From contig NZ_CP038033.1 in NCBI RefSeq assembly GCF_004421105.1, positions 1,011,659-1,075,658 of the forward strand: DNA of 64,000 nucleotides, written 5' to 3'. The DNA comes from Nitrosococcus wardiae. Its GTDB lineage: Bacteria; Pseudomonadota; Gammaproteobacteria; Nitrosococcales; Nitrosococcaceae. The position numbers and the translations under genes are program-made. The notes under the pieces are model-generated. The model did not search any database and was not told the origin of the DNA. It worked only from the letters and a program-made list of their open reading frames with translations. Positions within the stretch are counted from its first letter, which is position 1, and each line of letters begins with the position of its first letter. Below are positions 57,730 through 64,000 of this stretch, in pieces.

Positions 57730-58662
57730 ATGTTTCGTACCCGAAAAGTCATTTTGGCTTTATCCATCGGCCTCCTTTGCGTCACTCTGAGTGTGGTGTT
57801 CCTTTGCTATACTGCCTGGCAGCGGGCAATAGCCGAACCCCTTACTGACAGCCTTTTGGAGCGTTCTTCTGAGATTAAGGAACAGATCCGCCGCTCCCCC
57901 TTTCCGGAACCGATCTATCTCGAGTCAACGGAGGAAGACGGTACTGTCCGGGGCGACCTCTACGCTCTCATCGATTACCCCTTTGAGCGCCTCGTGCAAG
58001 AGTTGCAAACCGCTTCGGCTTGGTGCGGTATCATTTTCCTGCACCTCAACGTCAAGGCTTGTATTCTGAGCGATGAGGGGGAAACCCCTATCCTTACTCT
58101 CTATCTCGGCAAAAAAAGCTACCAGCCTCCAGAAAAGGCCGAGCGCACTGATCTCCAGTTCCGCCTCATCGCCCGCCGGGAAGATCAACTTCTACTGGAG
58201 TTGCATGCCGATCGTGGACCCTACCGTAGCCGCGACTATCGGATCCGCATGCAGACGGTGCCGCTCAACGAGCGCCGAAGTTTGCTGTACGTGCATTTCT
58301 CCCTTACTTATGGAAGCCTTGCCCGGCTTGCCCTTCGCCTCTATCTTACCCTGGCCGGCCGCCACCGGGTCGGCTTCAGCGTCGAGGGTGTGGATCGCGC
58401 GGGCGATCCCGTCTATGTGCGCGGCCTGCGTGGAATCATGGAACGCAACGTGATGCGAGTCTACCTGGGGCTTCGGGCTTACCTGGATACCCTCTCCACT
58501 CCCCAAGCTCATCGTCTTGAAGCGCGGTTGCACCGATGGTTCGCCCTTACCGAGCACTATCCTCGCCAGCTGCGGGAACTTGACGAAAACACTTACTTGC
58601 AGCAAAAGCAGCAAGAATATAAACAGCAAAAAGCGCTACAGCACCAAAATGCTTCCCGTTAG
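57730..58662 (+). CDS. Membrane-anchored protein of unknown family
   Basis: I do not recognise this 310-residue protein. An N-terminal helix (VILALSIGLLCVTLSVVFLCY, about 7-27) is a signal or anchor. The remainder is a mixed alpha/beta soluble domain, presumably periplasmic: DGTVRGDLYALIDYPFERLVQELQ, WCGIIFLHLNVKACIL, LTLYLGKKSYQP, RRSLLYVHFSLTYGSLARLALRLYL, then a helical C-terminal part with a Gln/Lys-rich tail (QQKQQEYKQQKALQHQ). The pattern resembles START/SRPBCC-like folds only loosely. GC content and codon use are like core genes, so it is probably a resident conserved gene. Confidence 0.75.
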   Translation: MFRTRKVILALSIGLLCVTLSVVFLCYTAWQRAIAEPLTDSLLERSSEIKEQIRRSPFPEPIYLESTEEDGTVRGDLYALIDYPFERLVQELQTASAWCGIIFLHLNVKACILSDEGETPILTLYLGKKSYQPPEKAERTDLQFRLIARREDQLLLELHADRGPYRSRDYRIRMQTVPLNERRSLLYVHFSLTYGSLARLALRLYLTLAGRHRVGFSVEGVDRAGDPVYVRGLRGIMERNVMRVYLGLRAYLDTLSTPQAHRLEARLHRWFALTEHYPRQLRELDENTYLQQKQQEYKQQKALQHQNASR

Positions 58663-58783
58663 CCAAACGTTCTTGTTAACGTCAGTTCGACATAAGCCAA
58701 GGGTTACTCCCGTTGTGCTGAACCGGATATAAGATGGGCTTGCTTGAGAGTGTGATATCGAAAGTGGAGCGCTGGTGATCTAG

Positions 58784-59104
58784 ATTTAGAAAAAATCTTC
58801 TGTGAGGTGGATGATTTTTGCCAAGCATTTAAAACCCAGCGGAATCAGAATCTTATAAACCCAGGCGAAATAAAGCGCCGAAAATGCTCCAGCCTTTCCC
58901 TCAGGGAAATAGGGAAATGATGACAATTATTATTGCTTTTTACAGCTCCCATTATCGGATGTTTAAGCATGATTACACCGACTATGTAGTCAAAGACTTG
59001 CAGGGAGCGTTTCTCACTCGGGTCAGCAATATCCGCTTTGTGGAGTTGATGGGCTCGGCATTGATTCCCTTGTACAGTGACTTGGTTGGCACAAGGAGAA
59101 ATTG
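58784..59104 (+). pseudogene. IS982-family transposase, N-terminal fragment
   Basis: Reads FCEVDDFCQAFKTQRNQNLI..KRRKCSSLSLRE, a frameshift, then MTIIIAFYSSHYRMFKHDYTDYVVKDLQGAF and NIRFVELMGSALIPLYS: the order of an IS982 transposase up to about residue 100. The catalytic part is missing. Confidence 0.75.
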
Positions 59105-59138
59105 ATTCGCTGGCAAATAATCGTTTGGGTTTACTTAT

Positions 59139-59345
59139 TTACTGTAATCCCGATTCGATAATCACCCACGCGAATCTTGTATTTATATCTGGATAGCCCG
59201 TCATTTTCTCAAGATATCCCAATTCGAAAGGGTGGGTGGACTTCAACTCTTGAAAAGTAATCCTCTCTGCCCGCTGTTGAACAGGGTTTGGTAAGGAGGC
59301 AAGTTCTTTCAAGAAACGCTTGGTGTATTCAATCCTCCACATCAC
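59139..59345 (-). pseudogene. RelE-type toxin with frameshifted C-terminus
   Basis: The ORF gives MMWRIEYTKRFLKELASLPN, PVQQRAERITFQELKSTHPFELGYLEKMTGY, a RelE-family mRNA interferase up to residue 50, then PDINTRFAWVIIESGLQ. In the next frame the DNA reads YKIRVGDYRIGITVNK, the expected RelE continuation with its conserved Arg residues, so an indel near 59185 has shifted the frame and removed the catalytic C-terminus. The start overlaps the antitoxin stop by 17 bases. Probably inactive. Confidence 0.8.
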
Positions 59346-59541
59346 CGGCCTTTAATGATTCATAATATTCCCTGGCCGCATCCCCCGAGAACCGTTCATC
59401 GTTTTCCGTTTCATCCATCAACTTAGCCAATCCAAAATTCTCGAGGACTTCCTCGATCCGCTGAAATTCATCAAAGGGAATTTCAACGGCCACTGGTTTC
59501 TGATTTTCGTCTACCAGGATCTGTTTGTGGATTTCGAGCAT
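59329..59541 (-). CDS. RelB/Phd-type antitoxin
   Basis: This is 70 residues from ATG 59541 (MLEIHKQILVDENQKPVAVEI); a longer frame from 59643 has no homology. PFDEFQRIEEVLENFGLAKLMDE is the dimerisation and DNA-binding portion of this antitoxin type, and the acidic tail (ETENDERFSGDAAREYYESL) would wrap the toxin. It precedes the RelE-type gene with a 17-base overlap (antitoxin first). It appears intact while its toxin is broken; a decayed duplicate lies 2 kb to the left. Confidence 0.85.
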   Translation of the reverse strand: MLEIHKQILVDENQKPVAVEIPFDEFQRIEEVLENFGLAKLMDETENDERFSGDAAREYYESLKAGDVED

Positions 59542-59808
59542 ATTGAAATCTCCGTTAAACTTTATTAGTGAGCAATATAGCTTATATCTGCGCCTATGAT
59601 TGCCGCCTATGTGATCAGGGGGCGCGATAACTACACCTGCCACCTGGTCAATATTGCCCCAGTGCTAAAAACCTTTTGCCTAGAGCGGTTCAAGCCAATG
59701 CCTGGCACGATGAGACATAAAAACTTAGTCATTATTCACCCGCAAATTCGTGCCGGGGCAGACTCTTTTCGGCAAGCGCCGGGCCTATCAAACGTCAGTT
59801 CTGGATAA

Positions 59809-60115
59809 TTACACGGGCTTCTCCAGGAGCAGGAGTGGGTGGTTAGTCAGGTTAAGTGAGGGCTTAAGCGGCTGATGGGTGTAGGCGATAAGCCCCGCAA
59901 CCAAGTTGACCATGAAATTAGCGATACCGCGATGGCGGCTGTGCTCAATTTGAGAGATATTTTTAAGCGGGTCATTGATGGTTTCAATGAGAGAGCGCCT
60001 GCGCAGCAAGAGCTTATTTTTGCGGATGGGGGTCATGAGCTGAAGCCCCTTTTCAAAGAGCACTTGGAATAAGTGTGTTGAAATGTAGCCTTTATCGCCA
60101 AATCACAAAACAAAG
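59809..60115 (-). pseudogene. IS982-family transposase, C-terminal fragment
   Basis: On the minus strand: [28 protein letters not shown], then [48 protein letters not shown], ending LKPSLNL. This is the end of an IS982 transposase including the conserved late Glu ([13 protein letters not shown]). The DDE N-terminal two-thirds are missing; an inverted-repeat-like end lies at about 60195-60228. Confidence 0.8.
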
Positions 60116-60194
60116 CCTCTAAGCTCATCACGGGTGTCTCCTGGTTGTTTTCTCTCATCATCACCAGGAGTTTCCCAGATCCCTGGTCCAGGAG

Positions 60195-60228
60195 ACACCC
60201 CTCTCTTATCCAGAACTCAGGTTATTTT
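60195..60228. repeat. IS982-end-like sequence
   Basis: acacccctctcttatccagaactcaggtta; the inverse of 57155-57190 and similar to 63396-63424 (gcttatctagaatttaggtta), so solo ends of the same element type are scattered. Confidence 0.55.
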
Positions 60229-60403
60229 GCCTGCGGCATTTGTGCGACGTTTGAAGGTAGCCATGACTGACCCTCCGATGGTCGGTGATGGTGAGGTCGG
60301 TAGGGCACCGTGAATGCCTTTTTTTCTGTGAGTGGGACAAAATTGGGACATTTCAGTTCAGCTTGTCCCATCGGAGGGGGTGTTCTTAAGTTATTGTTCT
60401 ATT

Positions 60404-60479
60404 TGGTGGCCAGGGACAGAATCGAACTGCCGACACGGGGATTTTCAGTCCCCTGCTCTACCGACTGAGCTACCTGGCC
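60404..60479 (-). tRNA. tRNA-Phe (GAA)
   Basis: The minus strand gives a full cloverleaf of 76 nt with encoded CCA: acceptor GGCCAGG/CCTGGCC, D arm AGCTCAGTCGGTAGAGCA, anticodon arm GGGGACTGAAAATCCCC (anticodon GAA), T arm GGCAGTTCGATTCTGTC. It matches bacterial tRNA-Phe closely. No integrase or prophage is adjacent, so it is not visibly used as an attachment site. Confidence 0.97.
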
Positions 60480-60612
60480 TTGAAAACTGTCTATAATAAC
60501 TTGTTTCGGTCGCCATTAAAACGATTTAGCGACCATAAGTCAAGGCGACATTGTAAGCTGGGTCGCGTATACTGATGATGAATTGCTGAGAATTTGAGAA
60601 TTCCGGTTACGA

Positions 60613-61071
60613 ATGTTTCGCTTACTCTTTTTTCTTATCCTTGCTTTTCCTCTGATTGAGATCTATTTGCTGATCCGTGTTGGCAGTGCCATCGGCCCCG
60701 GTTTGACTGTGTTTCTATGTATTCTCACAGCCGTGGTGGGTGCGGCTTTATTGCGCCAGCAAGGCTTTTCCACTTTAAGCCGGGTTCAGACAACCATGGC
60801 CCGCGGCGAAGTCCCTGCGTTGGAGATGCTAGAAGGTGCTGTGCTGCTGACTTGCGGGATTTTTCTCCTGACCCCAGGGTTTTTTACCGATACTTTGGGC
60901 TTTTTAGGGCTTATTCCAAGCCTTCGCCGGGCCTTCGTGCTCTGGGCTGTAAAGCGTGCCCTGCAACGTGATGAATTCGAAGTGACGGTATATCGCGAGG
61001 GACCGGATGACTCAGGTCGCCACCACCGGCCTCGGGTGATTGAAGGCCGCGCCAAACGGGAAGATGAATAA
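60613..61071 (+). CDS. fxsA: FxsA family inner-membrane protein
   Basis: This 152-residue protein has helices at about 3-22 and 27-47 and a hydrophobic stretch at 75-95, with the family motif PLIEIYLLIRVGSAIGPGLTVFLCILTAVVGAALLRQQGF and GxxLLTPGFFTDTLGFLGLIPSLRR. The charged tail (RPRVIEGRAKREDE) is cytoplasmic. In E. coli FxsA overproduction relieves F-plasmid exclusion of phage T7; the natural role is unknown. It lies just upstream of groESL, as it does in many proteobacteria, but the CIRCE/promoter between them shows separate control. Confidence 0.93.
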   Translation: MFRLLFFLILAFPLIEIYLLIRVGSAIGPGLTVFLCILTAVVGAALLRQQGFSTLSRVQTTMARGEVPALEMLEGAVLLTCGIFLLTPGFFTDTLGFLGLIPSLRRAFVLWAVKRALQRDEFEVTVYREGPDDSGRHHRPRVIEGRAKREDE

Positions 61072-61142
61072 AGCATTCTAGTCTACCGTCGCTAACCTCC
61101 TGTAATTCTTAATCCCTTTACGGGTCTCTAAGGGGTTCCCTG

Positions 61143-61170
61143 TTGACTCGCTTGCTGATATTGCTATTAT
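61143..61170 (+). promoter_or_regulatory. sigma70-type promoter of groESL
   Basis: TTGACT (61143-61148) and TATTAT (61165-61170) with a 16-base spacer, directly abutting the CIRCE operator. Confidence 0.75.
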
Positions 61171-61196
61171 TAGCACTCACTAGAGGTGAGTGCTAA
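61170..61196 (+). promoter_or_regulatory. CIRCE operator (HrcA binding site)
   Basis: TTAGCACTC-N9-GAGTGCTAA, a perfect match to the consensus, 100 bases before groES. HrcA, folded with help from GroEL, represses here and is released on heat stress. Confidence 0.95.
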
Positions 61197-61296
61197 TAAT
61201 TTTTTGGGCATCGCCCTTGAAACCCAGAGGGGTCATCCCCATAACAGCATTCGTAGATTTCCCTATATCAACATTAAAAGTAACGAGGAGAAGTTG

Positions 61297-61587
61297 ATGA
61301 AGATTCGCCCACTTCATGATCGCGTTATCGTTCGTCGCATGGAGGAAGAAAAAACCTCTTCTGGCGGCATTGTGATTCCAGACACAGCGGCTGAAAAGCC
61401 TATCCGCGGTGAGGTCATTGCCGTCGGTAATGGCAAGACCCTTGAAAGTGGAGAAGTTCGTGCCCTTGACGTGAAGGTGGGGGATAAGGTGCTTTTTGGC
61501 AAATATTCTGGCACCGAAGTCAAGGTCGAAGACGAAGAACTGCTGGTGATGCGTGAAGACGACATCATGGCAGTGCTCGAGGGTTAA
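61297..61587 (+). CDS. groES: Co-chaperonin GroES
   Basis: This 96-residue GroES starts at ATG 61297 ([20 protein letters not shown]) after ACGAGGAGAAGTTG; longer frames to 61186 cover the leader. It has the mobile loop [20 protein letters not shown] that contacts GroEL, the roof region and the ending DDIMAVLEG. It forms the heptameric lid of the GroEL cage in the cytoplasm. Controlled by the CIRCE site and promoter upstream, and co-transcribed with groEL (68 bases between). Confidence 0.98.
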   Translation: MKIRPLHDRVIVRRMEEEKTSSGGIVIPDTAAEKPIRGEVIAVGNGKTLESGEVRALDVKVGDKVLFGKYSGTEVKVEDEELLVMREDDIMAVLEG

Positions 61588-61598
61588 GACGCGGCTGA

Positions 61599-63308
<1,710 letters not shown>

Positions 63309-63339
63309 AGCGCCCAGACCCACTCTCTACCATTGAGAA

Positions 63340-63375
63340 AAAAGCCCCGACCTTAAAGATCGGGGCTTTTTTTTA
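63340..63375 (+). terminator. Intrinsic terminator of groESL
   Basis: AAAGCCCCGA / TCGGGGCTTT stem and an eight-T run, 35 bases after the groEL stop. Confidence 0.92.
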
Positions 63376-63415
63376 TAGCATTAACCACCAGAGTCGCCCC
63401 TCGCTTATCTAGAAT

Positions 63416-63862
63416 TTAGGTTACCTCGCTGGCCATGGGCTCTACTGCGGTGTTATCAAGAGGGGGAGGTGCCACAGATTGGGCAAGATCCTCTAGGATG
63501 GGGCAACTCGGCCGTTGGTCGCCATGGCAGCGTTCCATGAGTTGGACCAGGGTGGCGCGCATAGCGGTTAACTCGGCAATTTTGATATCAATATCCGCAA
63601 CTCGTTGCTTGGCCAATCGTTTGACTTCGGCGCTGGCGCGGTTTTGGTCTTTATAGAGAGACAGCAGATTACGGCATTCCTCAATACTGAAGCCAAGACT
63701 GCGGGCGCGCTTGACAAACTGGAGGGTGCGGACAGTCTCCTGGTCATAGCAACGATAGCCATTGCTTGCCCGCTGAGAGGAGACTAGGCCAATGTCTTCA
63801 TAATAGCGTATCGTCTTAGCCGGCACCCCGGATTGGCTGGAAGCCTTACTGATATTGATCAT
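63416..63862 (-). CDS. cueR: CueR-like MerR-family copper(I) regulator
   Basis: This is 148 residues from ATG 63862 (MINISKASSQSGVPAKTIRYYEDIGLV); the frame extends six codons upstream. The MerR winged-HTH occupies residues 1-70 and is followed by the dimerisation helix (RLAKQRVADIDIKIAELTAMRATLVQLMERC). The metal loop has Cys112 and Cys120 (RCHGDQRPSCPIL), the same positions as in E. coli CueR, which suits linear Cu(I)/Ag(I)/Au(I) binding. It probably activates copper export genes. It lies 18 bases after a copper-chaperone-like gene on the same strand, so they form an operon. Confidence 0.9.
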   Translation of the reverse strand: MINISKASSQSGVPAKTIRYYEDIGLVSSQRASNGYRCYDQETVRTLQFVKRARSLGFSIEECRNLLSLYKDQNRASAEVKRLAKQRVADIDIKIAELTAMRATLVQLMERCHGDQRPSCPILEDLAQSVAPPPLDNTAVEPMASEVT

Positions 63863-63880
63863 TGGAGCTACCCTCGTCAT

Positions 63881-64000
63881 TCAAGGTGAGACCGGGCCTT
63901 CGTAATCAAACCCAGCGCCCTCCACGGCCTGAGCGACTAAAGCATCGTCCTCGACTCCCGTGACGGTAACCTGTTTATTTTCCAAATCCACTTTAACTGT
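63881..64000 (-). CDS. Heavy-metal-associated (CopZ-like) copper chaperone, 5' end outside window
   Basis: The last 39 residues of an HMA domain are visible: TVKVDLENKQVTVTGVEDDA, then LVAQAVEGAGFDYEGPVSP and stop. This is the beta2-alpha2-beta4 portion of the ferredoxin-like fold; the CxxC metal loop would lie right of the window. As the gene stops directly after the HMA domain, it is probably a small chaperone of about 65-70 residues, or else the end of a larger protein. Its regulator-type neighbour (cueR-like) follows 18 bases downstream. Confidence 0.75.
   Translation of the reverse strand, partial: TVKVDLENKQVTVTGVEDDALVAQAVEGAGFDYEGPVSP

Overview
The window looks like chromosome of a gammaproteobacterium. 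Its housekeeping genes run about 55-60 % GC, and it carries fxsA-groES-groEL behind a CIRCE operator, a Phe tRNA with an encoded CCA, an exosortase-type (PEP-CTERM) protein and a Fap-type amyloid export locus. The overall gene set resembles marine ammonia-oxidising Nitrosococcus. That identification is recognition of gene types, not a database match.

Layout. 1-7 kb: a sodium/solute symporter running off the left edge, a DedA/TVP38 membrane protein, the periplasmic glucan protein OpgD and a GH13 alpha-glucosidase. 7-18.4 kb: an eroded chromosomal integron. The integrase gene intI (17400-18383, +) faces right. To its left lie leftward-reading cassette-like genes: hicAB, a decayed DUF6883/DUF4926 pair, DUF4160/DUF2442, a CopG/BrnT-type pair and an orphan. 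For two cassettes the two recombination core sites are exact complements, as expected of circular cassettes: GTTAGAT/ATCTAAC around the orphan and GTTAGGC/GCCTAAC around hicAB. The array has been invaded by a TnpB element, by IS3, IS4 and IS630 fragments, by a REP-type transposase relic and by several dispersed repeats. 18.6-27.9 kb: an IS630 copy, a 3-methyladenine glycosylase (mpg), a giant UvrA with four ABC modules (1853 aa), a double-DUF427 protein and a Uma2-type nuclease gene that ends directly on a second, broken copy of the uvrA 3' end.

27.9-31.5 kb, all on the minus strand: a Fap-like module of outer-membrane exporter (FapF), periplasmic C39 protease (FapD) and, upstream behind a strong terminator, three small secreted proteins. 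Each of the three has a Sec signal followed at once by a 'QMD-VTAG' type motif like a double-glycine leader. I infer two-step processing, by signal peptidase and then FapD, before export through FapF. 32-35 kb is AT-rich with a Ser/Asp-rich secreted protein and a PEP-CTERM protein. 35.2-45 kb holds a beta-helix protein, a five-PAS hybrid kinase, a QEGLA-motif protein, an atypical SDR, a cytochrome c/copper-monooxygenase-like protein and a fatty-acid desaturase.

45.4-48.3 kb carries three paralogous 89-94 residue peptides with identically long 26-residue leaders ending VRGG/LRGG (VRGE in one) and Asn/Gln-rich cores, interleaved with a GNAT-nitrilase fusion gene. With the VTAG proteins they are the strongest candidates for little-described biology here. 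49.2-55.3 kb is a four-gene peptide ABC importer with a membrane-anchored coiled-coil binding protein and an enlarged permease. 55.5-60.4 kb holds an RRM protein, DUF29, an orphan membrane-anchored protein, duplicated and decayed relBE-type modules and IS982 debris. 60.4-64 kb is conserved core: tRNA-Phe, fxsA, groESL, a CueR-like regulator and the end of a copper chaperone gene.
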